A DNA stretch of 64,000 nucleotides from Glutamicibacter uratoxydans (GTDB taxonomy: Bacteria; Actinomycetota; Actinomycetes; Actinomycetales; Micrococcaceae): NCBI RefSeq assembly GCF_006539925.1, contig NZ_BJNY01000001.1, positions 248,001 through 312,000 on the forward strand, written 5' to 3'. The stretch's first letter is position 1. Each line of letters opens with the position of its first letter. A program made the position numbers and the translations under genes. Below the pieces are notes generated by a model. That model did no database searches. It saw nothing but the letters and a program-made list of their open reading frames with translations, and was not told the origin of the DNA. This document shows, in pieces, positions 51,519 through 60,314 of the stretch.

Positions 51519-53270
51519 GTGCAGAACCCGAAACCAGATAGCTCGTCGACTGGGTCGAATCCCTATTCGCCGAGCCCCTCTCCAGAAAAGCGAAAGCCAA
51601 AGAACAGCGCCAAGCCGTGGATTATCACCGGTTCCTGCGTTGTAGCTCTCGCCGCCGCATATTTCGGAGGGGCTGCCTACGTCAGCTCTCAGGTGCCGCA
51701 GAACGCGGCCATCGCCGGGGTCAACATTGGGTCCATGAGCCAGGATCAGGCCCGCCAGGCACTTCAGGAGCAGGTAATTCCCCTGCTGGACAAGCCCATC
51801 GAGGCAGTCGTCAACGGCAAGAGCTATGACATTGATCCGGCACAGGCAGGATTGAGCCTGAACGTGGACAAGACCGTCGAGGACCTCACCGGCTTTGAAG
51901 TCAATCCGGTGCGACTCTACGAAAAGCTCACCGGAGACATGACTGCCGCGGCCGCCATCGACGTTGACCACGACAAGCTGAAGTCGGCACTGGAAGATCT
52001 TGCCAAGAAGACCGACAGCAGCGTCAAGGAAGGCGCCATTACCTTCAAGGACGGCAAGGCGGCATTGGACAAGCCTGTCGACGGCGTGGCGCTTGACATC
52101 GATGCCTCGGCGTCGGAGATTTCTGAAAATTGGAAGATTGCCGGTCCTGCCATCGAACTGCCAGCTGACGTCGCCAAGCCGAAGGTCTCCGAAGAGAAGT
52201 TGCAGGACTTCTACGACGGCGAGGTGGTGTCGCTGCTCAAGGGTGATGTGACCCTGGTATCTGGCGACAAAACTGCGTCAATATCCCCCGCATCCATTGC
52301 CGCGGCGGCAAAGTTTGAGATCAAGGACGATGCCCCGAGCATCAGCCTCGACGACGAAAAGCTCTACAAAGCCGCCACGAAGAATTCAGATCTTTCCAGC
52401 ACCGCCAAAGATGCCAAGATCGTATTGAAGAACGGCAAGCCGACGATCCAGGATTCCGTCAAGGGCGTCTCCCTTGAAACCAAGGATCTGGGAGCCAAGG
52501 TCCTGGCCGCCAGCCAGAGCGAAGAGCGCAAGGCCGAGGTTGCCATGACCGAGTCGGAAGCCGACTTCAGCACCGCCGATGCCGAAAAGCTGGGGATCAA
52601 GGAAGAAATCGTCGACTTCTCCACCCCGTACCCGACCTATGACACCGTCCGCACCAAGAACCTGCGCGCCGGTGCGGCCAGGGTCAATGGGATCATCGTC
52701 AAGCCGGGCGAACGCTTCTCCCTGCTGCAGGCACTGGGCCCCATCACCACTGCCAACGGCTACTACTCTTCGGGCGTCGTGGAGAACGGCTTCAGCGCCG
52801 AGGCTGTGGGCGGCGGACTGTCGCAGATTTCCACCCAGATGTACAACGTCGGCTTCTTGGCCGGCTACGACGACATCACCCACAAGCCGCATTCACGCTG
52901 GTTCGACCGCTACCCTGCAGGCCGCGAAGCGACCCTGTGGGAAGGCCAGGTGGACATGATCTGGGAGAACAACACTCCCTACGGCGTCATGATTCAGGCC
53001 TGGGTTTCCGGCGACCGGGTCCACACCCGGTTGTGGTCGACAAAGTACTGGAAGGTCACCCAGGATTCCTCGGGCAAGTACAACCAGACCAACCCGACCA
53101 CCGTGCACAACAAGGCCAAGCAGTGCATCTCCGAGTCCGGCGGAAAGAAGGGCTTCACGATCGACGTTACGCGCTACCGCGAGACGGTCGACGGCTCGAA
53201 GAAGCTTCCGGCCGAAACGAAGACCTGGACCTACAGCCCATGGAACAAGATCGTCTGCGATAACAAGTAA
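51519..53270 (+). CDS. VanW-family protein with peptidoglycan-binding repeats
   Basis: 583 residues: a cytoplasmic Pro/Ser/Lys tail, one membrane helix at about 34-57, then repeated PG_binding_4-type domains (about 65-340, with AGVNIGSMSQDQARQAL at the start), and a C-terminal VanW domain containing FSLLQALGP and GGGLSQISTQMYN. It should be anchored outward and act on or bind the wall; the exact role of VanW is unknown. The start is GTG at 51519. A terminator follows. Confidence 0.88.
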   Translation: MQNPKPDSSSTGSNPYSPSPSPEKRKPKNSAKPWIITGSCVVALAAAYFGGAAYVSSQVPQNAAIAGVNIGSMSQDQARQALQEQVIPLLDKPIEAVVNGKSYDIDPAQAGLSLNVDKTVEDLTGFEVNPVRLYEKLTGDMTAAAAIDVDHDKLKSALEDLAKKTDSSVKEGAITFKDGKAALDKPVDGVALDIDASASEISENWKIAGPAIELPADVAKPKVSEEKLQDFYDGEVVSLLKGDVTLVSGDKTASISPASIAAAAKFEIKDDAPSISLDDEKLYKAATKNSDLSSTAKDAKIVLKNGKPTIQDSVKGVSLETKDLGAKVLAASQSEERKAEVAMTESEADFSTADAEKLGIKEEIVDFSTPYPTYDTVRTKNLRAGAARVNGIIVKPGERFSLLQALGPITTANGYYSSGVVENGFSAEAVGGGLSQISTQMYNVGFLAGYDDITHKPHSRWFDRYPAGREATLWEGQVDMIWENNTPYGVMIQAWVSGDRVHTRLWSTKYWKVTQDSSGKYNQTNPTTVHNKAKQCISESGGKKGFTIDVTRYRETVDGSKKLPAETKTWTYSPWNKIVCDNK

Positions 53271-53279
53271 TATCTCCAG

Positions 53280-53326
53280 GCACAGCGAAGGCCCCCTCCA
53301 TTGTGGAAGGGGCCTTCGTGCTGTGC
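53280..53326. terminator. Strong bidirectional terminator between vanW-like and SDR genes
   Basis: Arms 53280-53300 and 53304-53326 pair almost completely (one extra base) around a short loop, separating convergent genes. Confidence 0.88.
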
Positions 53327-53334
53327 GCGGACTG

Positions 53335-54090
53335 CTACTTGCCAGCCTGCTTCAGGAAGTCCTCGGCGCCGCCGACGAGTTCGGTGTGGCCGGACTCCAC
53401 GTCGGCGAAGACCATCTTGGCAACCTCTGCGCCGAACTCCTCGACAGAGTACAGCTTGCCGGCAGCCTCGCGGCGGGCCTCGATGGCGCCTGGCTCAACG
53501 CGGTTCAGCAGCGTAGCGGTGATGGTTCCTTCGATCATGTCGCCGGAAACCACGACGAACTTGATGCCCTTCTCAGCCAGCTGCGGGATGAATTCGCGCA
53601 GCGCGTCCTCGCCAGCGCGCTTGGACTTGGCCACCGCGTCGTAGGCATCCATGGTGGATACCTCGTGGATGAAGTGGGCCTGGTGGCTGGTAACGAACAC
53701 GATGCGTCCGCCCTCGCTCAGCTTTGGCAGCGCCGCCTGGAGCATCGCTACCTGGGCATCGCGGTTCAAACGCAGAGCGTAGTTCTCGCCCAGGGTGGTC
53801 TCCATGCCGCCCGAAGCGTTCAGAACCAGCACGTCCAGCGAGCCGAAGTTCTCAATGGCCGCGTCGACCAGCGCCTGCGGGCCCTCGACGGTGGTCAGGT
53901 CGGCGCCGACGGCTACAGCCTTGCCGCCCTTTTCCTCGATCGCCGCAACGATCTTGTTCGCGCGCGGTGCCTTGGCACGGTAGTTGATCACTACGCCGAT
54001 GCCCTGCTCGGCCAGCAGCTGTGCGGTCACCGAGCCGATGCCTCGCGATGAACCGGTGACAATTGCGCCCTTGTATTCGCTCAACTTCAC
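53335..54090 (-). CDS. Short-chain dehydrogenase/reductase
   Basis: 251 residues. NAD(P) site VTGSSRGIGSV, NASGGME in place of the usual NAG, and DAYDAVAKSKRAG in the active-site region, where the expected YxxxK is shifted (YDAVAKSK). It might act on an oxidised acyl or aldehyde substrate; the family is too broad to say. The start is GTG at 54090 or TTG at 54084. It lies 75 bases beyond fabG, read leftward. Confidence 0.82.
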   Translation of the reverse strand: MKLSEYKGAIVTGSSRGIGSVTAQLLAEQGIGVVINYRAKAPRANKIVAAIEEKGGKAVAVGADLTTVEGPQALVDAAIENFGSLDVLVLNASGGMETTLGENYALRLNRDAQVAMLQAALPKLSEGGRIVFVTSHQAHFIHEVSTMDAYDAVAKSKRAGEDALREFIPQLAEKGIKFVVVSGDMIEGTITATLLNRVEPGAIEARREAAGKLYSVEEFGAEVAKMVFADVESGHTELVGGAEDFLKQAGK

Positions 54091-54165
54091 TTACTCCTTC
54101 TGTTGAAAATTGGGGCAGGCCGGCCTGTGGGCCAGCCCGCGTAAAGCCTGGTTCTTCGGGGCCCG

Positions 54166-54888
54166 TTAGTGGCCCATTCCCAATCCGCCGTCAACCGGGA
54201 TGACCGCGCCGGAGATGTAGGCGGCCTCGTCGCTGGCAACCCAGCGGACAACATTCGCTACCTCTTCAGGCTCGGCAAAACGGTTCGCAGGAATGGTGGA
54301 CAGGTAGTTTTTCTGGGTCTCCTCCGGGAGCACAGCGGTCATCTCGGTGTTGATGAATCCCGGGGCCACCACGTTGGCGGTGATTCCGCGCGAGCCCAGC
54401 TCGCGGGTCAGCGAACGGGCGATGCCGATCAAGCCGGACTTGGAGGCCGAGTAGTTGATCTGGCCCGGCGAGCCGTACAGCCCGACCACCGAAGAGATCA
54501 GCACGACGCGGCCGCGCTTGAGGCGCAGCATGCCCTTGGCGGCACGCTTGACCACGCGGAAGGCGCCGGTCAGGTTCGTATCGATCACCGAGGTGAAGTC
54601 GTCTTCGCTCATGCGCAGCAGCAGGGTGTCTTTTGTCACGCCCGCGTTGGCAACGATGACCTCGACCGGGCCATGCGCCGCTTCGACTTCTTTGAATGCC
54701 TCGTCGATGGACTGGGCATCGGTGACATCGGCCTTCACGCCCAGCAGCCCTTCGGGGACGTCGCCACTGCGGTAGGTAATTGCCACCTTGTCGCCGTTTG
54801 CTTCAAAGGCCCGGGCAATAGCCAAGCCGATTCCTCGATTGCCGCCGGTGACCAGGACGCTGCGGCCAGTCGATGATTCAGTAGTCAA
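54166..54888 (-). CDS. fabG: 3-oxoacyl-ACP reductase FabG
   Basis: 240 residues. VTGGNRGIGLAIA, NAGVTKDTLL, YSASKSGLIGIARS and GFINTEMTA are all typical of FabG in type II fatty acid synthesis. The TTG at 54888 is chosen: GGAG lies 7 bases before it, while an ATG at 54915 lacks a ribosome site. It leads the fabG-SDR pair, divergent from the DUF3099 gene across 218 bp. Confidence 0.9.
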   Translation of the reverse strand: MTTESSTGRSVLVTGGNRGIGLAIARAFEANGDKVAITYRSGDVPEGLLGVKADVTDAQSIDEAFKEVEAAHGPVEVIVANAGVTKDTLLLRMSEDDFTSVIDTNLTGAFRVVKRAAKGMLRLKRGRVVLISSVVGLYGSPGQINYSASKSGLIGIARSLTRELGSRGITANVVAPGFINTEMTAVLPEETQKNYLSTIPANRFAEPEEVANVVRWVASDEAAYISGAVIPVDGGLGMGH

Positions 54889-55106
54889 TGTAAATCTCCA
54901 TTCGTGCATCGCCATTCCTGCCGCCGCGGCCAGTGCCGGGCAGCCAAATCACGCGCACTTTACTTAGGTAAGTAGCTACTCCGTCATCAATCCTATTTGT
55001 TACCACCGGGTTTTACCGCTTCGACAAAGTGTAGAAATTCGATTCTTCAGGCCTTGAGTGAGATAATTAGAGCTGAACCTCCGTCCATGAAGCGAAGAAA
55101 CACTCG

Positions 55107-55562
55107 ATGTCTCAGCACCATGCGCACTCTGAGCCGAATGAACCTCAGGTGCACCGCATTACCGACGCTCGCGAATCGCATACCGCCGAGCGCGATGTCC
55201 GCATACGCAAATACACCATCACCATGACGATTCGCGTGATCTGCTTCATTTTGGCCTTCCTCGCAACCGGCTGGCTGCGCTGGGCGCTGCTGATCGGAGC
55301 GGTGTTCCTGCCATATGTCGCCGTGGTCATTGCCAACGGCGGTGCAGATCTTTCAAAGCGCGAACCGCCTGCCGAGTTCTACAAGCCCACCGAGGCGGCG
55401 CAGTTGAATCCCGGCGATCCCATGGAGCACCCGGCCAGCACCGAAGTGATCGACGGCTCGCTCGTCGAAGACAACGCCAACGGTTCGGATGCCGAAGACG
55501 CCGATGCACCGCGCGCCCAGAGCGATGACGACGGCAAGCCAAATGATTCGAAGGAGAGCTGA
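55107..55562 (+). CDS. DUF3099 family membrane protein
   Basis: 151 residues. An N-terminal His/Glu-rich tail, RKYTITMTIRVICF entering two membrane helices (about 40-58 and 62-78), and a long acidic cytoplasmic tail (about 85-151). The family is actinobacterial and of unknown function. Its stop is followed after two bases by the small Cys/His gene, so both are co-transcribed with SURF1. Confidence 0.85.
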   Translation: MSQHHAHSEPNEPQVHRITDARESHTAERDVRIRKYTITMTIRVICFILAFLATGWLRWALLIGAVFLPYVAVVIANGGADLSKREPPAEFYKPTEAAQLNPGDPMEHPASTEVIDGSLVEDNANGSDAEDADAPRAQSDDDGKPNDSKES

Positions 55563-55564
55563 CC

Positions 55565-55816
55565 ATGGATCTGCTCGGATCACTCGGCGGCCCGGCCCAG
55601 CCGCAGCCCGCACCCGTCCAATGCTCGCGCAAGGGCTGCAAGGCCCATGCCGACTTCCAGATTTTGTGGAACAACCCGAAGATCCACACCCCCGACCGCC
55701 GAAAGATCTGGCTCGCCTGCTCGGAACACCGCGAATGGCTTGAGACCTATCTCAAGGAGCGCCTGTTGTACAAGGAAACAGTCCCCTTCGAATCCATTCA
55801 AGGAGCCAGCGACTAG
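55565..55816 (+). CDS. Small conserved protein with a possible zinc site
   Basis: 83 residues. PVQCSRKGCKAHADF provides a cysteine pair, and LACSEHREWL a Cys-His pair, together a plausible zinc-binding C4H-like site. No known domain. It lies between DUF3099 and SURF1; its stop is directly next to the SURF1 start. A link with cytochrome oxidase assembly is possible through context only. Confidence 0.75.
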   Translation: MDLLGSLGGPAQPQPAPVQCSRKGCKAHADFQILWNNPKIHTPDRRKIWLACSEHREWLETYLKERLLYKETVPFESIQGASD

Positions 55817-56722
55817 ATGTATCGTTTTCTAGTTAGTTCACGGTGGCTCGGATGGCTGGCACTGGTCGCCGTTTTCGCCGTCGCCTGCGTGTCCTTGGGA
55901 AATTGGCAGTCGAACCGGCGCACCGAGGTCCTCGAAGGCATCAACCGCGTCAACCAGAACTACTTTGCCGCGCCGTTGAAGGGCCAAGAAGCCATCGGCT
56001 ACTTCGAGAATCTTCCCGAAGCAAAGACCTGGACCACGGTTGAATTGACCGGCCGCTATGCGGCGGATGACACCTTGGTGGTGCGCAACCGCATTAAGAG
56101 CGGCCAGCCTGGCTATGAGGTCTTGGTGCCATTCACCACCGGCGCAGGCGAAACGGTGCTCATCGACCGCGGTTACCTCCCGATCGGCAACAACGAACAC
56201 GGCCGGCCAGACGCTGTGCCGGCGGCGCCTGCCGGCGAAGTGACGCTCAAGGCAAGGCTCAAGCCCGGCGAAGTCCGCCTGGACCGAGGCGCACCCGACG
56301 GGCAGCTGGCAACGATCAACCTTGAAGATTTCAAAAATGCGACCGGGCAGCCTGTCGCCCAAGGCGCCTACGGCATCATGTACGAAGAAAGCCCTGCCCC
56401 GGCCGATGCACCGCAGCAGTTGGATCCGCCGGACATGGACGAGGGCCCGCACCTGTCCTATGAAATCCAGTGGTACATCTTCGGCGTCTTGGCCTTCGTA
56501 GGATTCTGGTATGCGGCACGCACCCAGAAGAAGATCAACGCTGAAGACGCCGCAGAATTGGCTGAGGCCCAGGCCATGGGCTTTGAGGAGCCGGTGCACA
56601 AGGTGCGCAAGGTCCGCCAGAAAGAGGCGAAGAAGTACCGCCGCGACGGTTCACTGACCGACGAAGCGATCGAGGACGCCATGTGGGAAGAGGAAAAGTC
56701 CTCATCCCACCCGGGCAGCTAG
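55817..56722 (+). CDS. SURF1-family cytochrome oxidase assembly protein
   Basis: 301 residues. The first membrane helix (about 9-27) is followed by the SURF1 extracytoplasmic core with GRYAADDTLVVRNRI, LIDRGYLP and DEGPHLSYEIQWYIFG leading into the second helix, then a charged C-terminal tail of about 65 residues. SURF1 proteins aid haem insertion into the aa3-type oxidase. It ends in a perfect hairpin. Confidence 0.92.
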   Translation: MYRFLVSSRWLGWLALVAVFAVACVSLGNWQSNRRTEVLEGINRVNQNYFAAPLKGQEAIGYFENLPEAKTWTTVELTGRYAADDTLVVRNRIKSGQPGYEVLVPFTTGAGETVLIDRGYLPIGNNEHGRPDAVPAAPAGEVTLKARLKPGEVRLDRGAPDGQLATINLEDFKNATGQPVAQGAYGIMYEESPAPADAPQQLDPPDMDEGPHLSYEIQWYIFGVLAFVGFWYAARTQKKINAEDAAELAEAQAMGFEEPVHKVRKVRQKEAKKYRRDGSLTDEAIEDAMWEEEKSSSHPGS

Positions 56723-56740
56723 TCCGCAGCAAATACGGTT

Positions 56741-56773
56741 GAAGCCGATGAACGCACCGCGTTCATCGGCTTC
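56741..56773 (+). terminator. Intrinsic terminator of the SURF1 operon
   Basis: GAAGCCGATGAACGC (56741-56755) pairs exactly with 56759-56773 around ACC, followed by ACTTTTTGG. Confidence 0.9.
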
Positions 56774-56783
56774 ACTTTTTGGC

Positions 56784-57242
56784 TCAGCTTCCCGCCCCAG
56801 GCTTCCAGCGGACTCCCCCGTCGCTGCAGGCTGTGGCCCCGGACAGCGATGAATCCGCACATCCCCCGTCCACCAACTGCCTGTTGCCCACCGGTTCCTC
56901 CAAATTCAGCTGGTAGGGCACCGTTTCGTTGTCTTGGCAGTCGTGGGGGCCGGCATCAATGGGTTCGACGCTCATGTTCACCACGATGCGTTCTTGCTCG
57001 TAGACAACCTGCGCATCGGCGACCTCGCCGGTGAACCCGTCCGCGCAGCCGGACCGCTGCACGCCGATGTCCAGTACCGTACTGTCAACGGTGACGGCGC
57101 CGGGGTCCATGAAAGCCCACAGCGCGTTTGGGGTCGGACCGTCATGCTCATTGCCCTGATTCGCCGCGCAGGCGCTCAGCGCACAGGCCGGAAGCAGCGC
57201 CAGCAGGAGCGCGCAGTGAACTTTCCTTCGGGCCCAGCGCAT
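56784..57242 (-). CDS. Small lipoprotein, unknown function
   Basis: 152 residues. The signal peptide ends in the lipobox ALSAC (cysteine at 25). The mature part is acidic, with several cysteines (SGCADG, HDCQDN, GGCADS, ATACSD), suggesting two or more disulfides. There is no recognised domain. It ends near the SURF1 terminator and has no partner gene. Confidence 0.75.
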   Translation of the reverse strand: MRWARRKVHCALLLALLPACALSACAANQGNEHDGPTPNALWAFMDPGAVTVDSTVLDIGVQRSGCADGFTGEVADAQVVYEQERIVVNMSVEPIDAGPHDCQDNETVPYQLNLEEPVGNRQLVDGGCADSSLSGATACSDGGVRWKPGAGS

Positions 57243-57302
57243 GCAGTCCTCGCTTCATCAATGAATGGCATCTTGGATCATCGTATCCCGCAGGCGCTAA
57301 AA

Positions 57303-57343
57303 AACACCGGCTGCCAAGGCAAAATCCCTTGGCAGCCGGTGTT
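57303..57343 (-). terminator. Intrinsic terminator of the ABC-F gene
   Basis: AACACCGGCTGCCAAGG (57303-57319) pairs exactly with 57327-57343 around a 7-base loop; leftward a T-run (TTTTTT) follows. Confidence 0.9.
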
Positions 57344-57359
57344 CTCGCAGAATTCTGGC

Positions 57360-58961
57360 CTAGGTCAGGCTGACCAATTCCAGATAGTCCTCGCTGAAGA
57401 GGTCCTCGTCGCCGTCCGGCAGGATGACCACGCGCTCGGGCTTCAGCGCCATGACGGCTCCCTCATCGTGCGACACCATGACCACTGCGCCCGGGAAGGT
57501 GGACAGTGCACCGAGCACCTCGGCGCGCGAGGCGGGGTCCAGGTTGTTGGTCGGTTCGTCGAGCAGCAGCACGTTCGCGCTGGAGGCAACGATGGTCGCC
57601 AGGGCCAGTCGGGTCTTCTCGCCGCCGGAGAGCACGCCGGCAGGCTTCTCCACGTCGTCGCCGACGAACAGGAAGGAACCGAGGATCGAACGCACATCCG
57701 CGTCGCCCAGGTGGTCAGGGGCATTGCGGCGCATATTGGCCAGCACGGTGGCCTCGGGATCCAGGGTGTCGTGCTCCTGCGCGAAGTAGCCGATCTTCAG
57801 CCCGTGGCCGGGGATGATGCTGCCGGTGTCAGGCTGCGAGACGCCTGCCAGCATGCGCAGTAGGGTGGTCTTGCCGGCGCCGTTCAGGCCGAGGATGACC
57901 ACCTTGGAGCCGCGGTCGATGGCTAGCGACACATCGGTGAAGATCTCCAGCGAGCCGTAGGCCTTGGACAGCCCTTCGGCCATGAGCGGGGTCTTGCCGC
58001 ACGGCGCCGGATCCGGGAAGCGCAGCGCCGCGACCTTGTCGCTGGCACGCTCCTCCTGCAGGCCCGAAAGCATGCGGTCCACGCGCTTGAGCATGGACTG
58101 CGCTGCGGAGGCACCAGAGGCGCGGGCCTTCATCTTGTTGGCCTGAGCCAGCAGCACCGAAGCCTTCTTCTCGATGTTGGCGCGTTCGCGCTTGCGGGCG
58201 CGCTCATCGGTTTCGCGCTGCACCTTGTAGCGCTTCCAGCTCATGTTGTAGACGTCCACCACTGCGCGGTTGGCGTCCAGGTAGAGCACCTTGTTCACGG
58301 TGGCATCCAACAACCCGGTGTCGTGGCTGATCATCAGCACGCCGCCGGCGTAGTTCTTGATGAAGTCGCGCAGCCAGATGATCGAGTCGGCGTCCAGGTG
58401 GTTGGTCGGCTCGTCAAGCAGCAGGGTTTCTGCATCCGAGTACAGGATGCGGGCCAGTTCCACTCGGCGGCGCTGGCCGCCGGAAAGGGTGCGCAGCGGC
58501 TGGTTCAGGATGCGCTCTGGCAAATCCAGGTTCGAGCAGATGGCGGCGGCTTCCGATTCTGCCGCGTAGCCACCGGCGGCGATGAACTCAGCTTCCAGGC
58601 GGTCATAGCGGCGCATGGCCTTGGCGGCGACTGCCGAGTCCTCGCTGGCCATGTCCTCGCGGGCCTTGGCCAGCTTGTTCAGCACCTCGTCCAAGCCGCG
58701 GGCTGCCAGGATGCGGTCGCGGGCCAGCTGTTCCATGTCCGGGGTCTTGGGGTCCTGCGGAAGGTACCCGATGGACCCCTTGTGGGTCACCTCGCCCACG
58801 GTCGGCTGCGACTCGCCGGCCAGCACCTTGGTCATGGTGGTCTTGCCAGCTCCGTTGCGGCCCACCAATCCGATTTTGTCGCCCTTGTCGATGCGGAAGT
58901 TCACTTCGTCCATCAGCAGGCGGGCGCCGACGCGTAGCTCAAGGTTGGCTACGGAAATCAT
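57360..58961 (-). CDS. ABC-F family ATPase
   Basis: 533 residues with two nucleotide-binding domains and no membrane part: first Walker A GRNGAGKT, LSGGQRRRV and LLLDEPTNHLD; a charged linker of about 90 residues (DERARKRERANIEKK); second Walker A GLNGAGKT, LSGGEKTRLA and LLLDEPTNNLD. ABC-F proteins act on ribosomes in translation or antibiotic protection. Which subgroup this is cannot be told here; the absence of an extended linker tip fits a housekeeping role. Monocistronic with its own terminator. Confidence 0.92.
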   Translation of the reverse strand: MISVANLELRVGARLLMDEVNFRIDKGDKIGLVGRNGAGKTTMTKVLAGESQPTVGEVTHKGSIGYLPQDPKTPDMEQLARDRILAARGLDEVLNKLAKAREDMASEDSAVAAKAMRRYDRLEAEFIAAGGYAAESEAAAICSNLDLPERILNQPLRTLSGGQRRRVELARILYSDAETLLLDEPTNHLDADSIIWLRDFIKNYAGGVLMISHDTGLLDATVNKVLYLDANRAVVDVYNMSWKRYKVQRETDERARKRERANIEKKASVLLAQANKMKARASGASAAQSMLKRVDRMLSGLQEERASDKVAALRFPDPAPCGKTPLMAEGLSKAYGSLEIFTDVSLAIDRGSKVVILGLNGAGKTTLLRMLAGVSQPDTGSIIPGHGLKIGYFAQEHDTLDPEATVLANMRRNAPDHLGDADVRSILGSFLFVGDDVEKPAGVLSGGEKTRLALATIVASSANVLLLDEPTNNLDPASRAEVLGALSTFPGAVVMVSHDEGAVMALKPERVVILPDGDEDLFSEDYLELVSLT

Positions 58962-59084
58962 GTGGTGGCCCTTTCACACGGGTGCAGATCAATCAGAGGT
59001 GCCCAAAAATGGGCAACTCATCTATCTTATCGGTGAAAACGGCGTTATGAAGAACACTGTGTTTGATTCGACAGCGCCGCAGGC

Positions 59085-60179
59085 TCACAGCTCGTGCTTG
59101 GACCGGTAGTCGTTCATCTGGATCAGCCGGCGGCGCAGCGAGCCCTGCCGGCGCAGGTCCGAGCCGCTGGTCTTCTCGATGTGGTCCTTGCCAAAACGCC
59201 ACAACAGCACATCGTCGAGCAGCCGGTCAGGTCCCGGAGAGTAGCGGTGGTCCAGCGCGGCGCGCACCTCGCGCACCACTTCCGCATCCAGCAGCCCCGC
59301 CAGCTGCCACGTCTGGTCGATGCCATGGGCGTCCAGCAGCTCGGCCGCCCAGGACCAGTCGTCGTCGCGCTTGCGGTCCACGTGCGGCAGCAGGGTCTGC
59401 CAAATTTCGCCGATCTTTTCGCCGCTGAGCTTTTCGGCTCCCGCACCGGATTCATCGTGGTATCCGTTGAGCCGGTGGTAGAGCTCGTCGATGTCGGTGA
59501 AGTAGTCTTCCACGGTTTCAAGCATGGCGGCGGTGGCGGTGAAGTGCCGGTCGATCTGCGGGTTCCAGGCCGCTTCGCCGGGGTGCTTGAAGCGGATGTC
59601 GTGTTCCATTTCGCTCCAGGCATGCTGCAAAATGGTGCGGATCTGCACCTCGAAGACAAAGTTGCCGCTGGGCACCACCGACTTGCCCAGTGCTTCCTGG
59701 AATTTGCGCACGGTGGGCTCATTGCGGGTCTTGAGCAGCAGGTGGCGCGAGGAGTAGCCGTAGGTGCCCGATTCCACCGAGCCGATGTCCTTCTCCCTGT
59801 CGCTGCGGCAGTCGAAGACTTCGCGATGGGACTTGATCAGGCTCGCCACCTGCTGGATCTCATGGGGAAGCATCACGATGATGCGCAGGCCCACCATGTC
59901 GTGCACTTCGCGCAGCGGGTTGGGAAATTCGAGCACCGGGGCGCTGTCGGGATTTTCCTGCAGCCGGCGGGAGGCCTTGGCCTGGAATGATTCCTTGGAC
60001 TTCACCCGCCCGGTGATGAACAAGGGCTGCACCTCGGCATGGGAGAAGAGGCGGCGGATCTTTGCCTTCATCGCCGAGAGCACGGTATTCAGCTCGCCGG
60101 TGACCTTGCCGTACTGGGCCACGGCGGCAGAGATCTGCTCAGAGAACTCATCGTCCTTGGCGCTCTTGGGTGAATCCAT
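59085..60179 (-). CDS. RelA/SpoT-domain protein, small alarmone synthetase-like
   Basis: 364 residues. The synthetase domain (about 50-230) shows GRVKSKESFQAK for GTP, DMVGLRIIV, GYSSRHLLLK and EVQIRTILQHAWSEMEHD, all expected for (p)ppGpp synthesis. There is no HD hydrolase, TGS or ACT domain. A C-terminal extension of about 130 residues is longer than in SAS1/SAS2 types. ATG at 60179 is chosen for GGAGG 9 bases upstream. Confidence 0.86.
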   Translation of the reverse strand: MDSPKSAKDDEFSEQISAAVAQYGKVTGELNTVLSAMKAKIRRLFSHAEVQPLFITGRVKSKESFQAKASRRLQENPDSAPVLEFPNPLREVHDMVGLRIIVMLPHEIQQVASLIKSHREVFDCRSDREKDIGSVESGTYGYSSRHLLLKTRNEPTVRKFQEALGKSVVPSGNFVFEVQIRTILQHAWSEMEHDIRFKHPGEAAWNPQIDRHFTATAAMLETVEDYFTDIDELYHRLNGYHDESGAGAEKLSGEKIGEIWQTLLPHVDRKRDDDWSWAAELLDAHGIDQTWQLAGLLDAEVVREVRAALDHRYSPGPDRLLDDVLLWRFGKDHIEKTSGSDLRRQGSLRRRLIQMNDYRSKHEL

Positions 60180-60234
60180 CTTCAGATGCCTCCTTCGACA
60201 GCACTGTGCGGTGCTCAACCGCTAAAAGAGCCGA

Positions 60235-60266
60235 GAAGGGGCGCGGCCCGCGGGCCGCGCCCCTTC
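60235..60266. terminator. 32-bp perfect palindrome
   Basis: GAAGGGGCGCGGCCCG (60235-60250) is followed at once by its exact reverse complement (60251-60266). It lies between the DUF2637 stop and the alarmone-synthetase start, so it probably ends the DUF2637 transcript; leftward a CTTTT run occurs eight bases on. Confidence 0.7.
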
Positions 60267-60314
60267 GGGATTGACTTTACGTGAGGCGACCCCCGTCATG
60301 GGGATCACGCAGGA

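Noticed and set aside
54116-54127. 12-bp palindrome CAGGCCGGCCTG between the SDR and fabG genes
   Set aside because: Short and GC-rich, expected by chance in such DNA; no T-run for termination.
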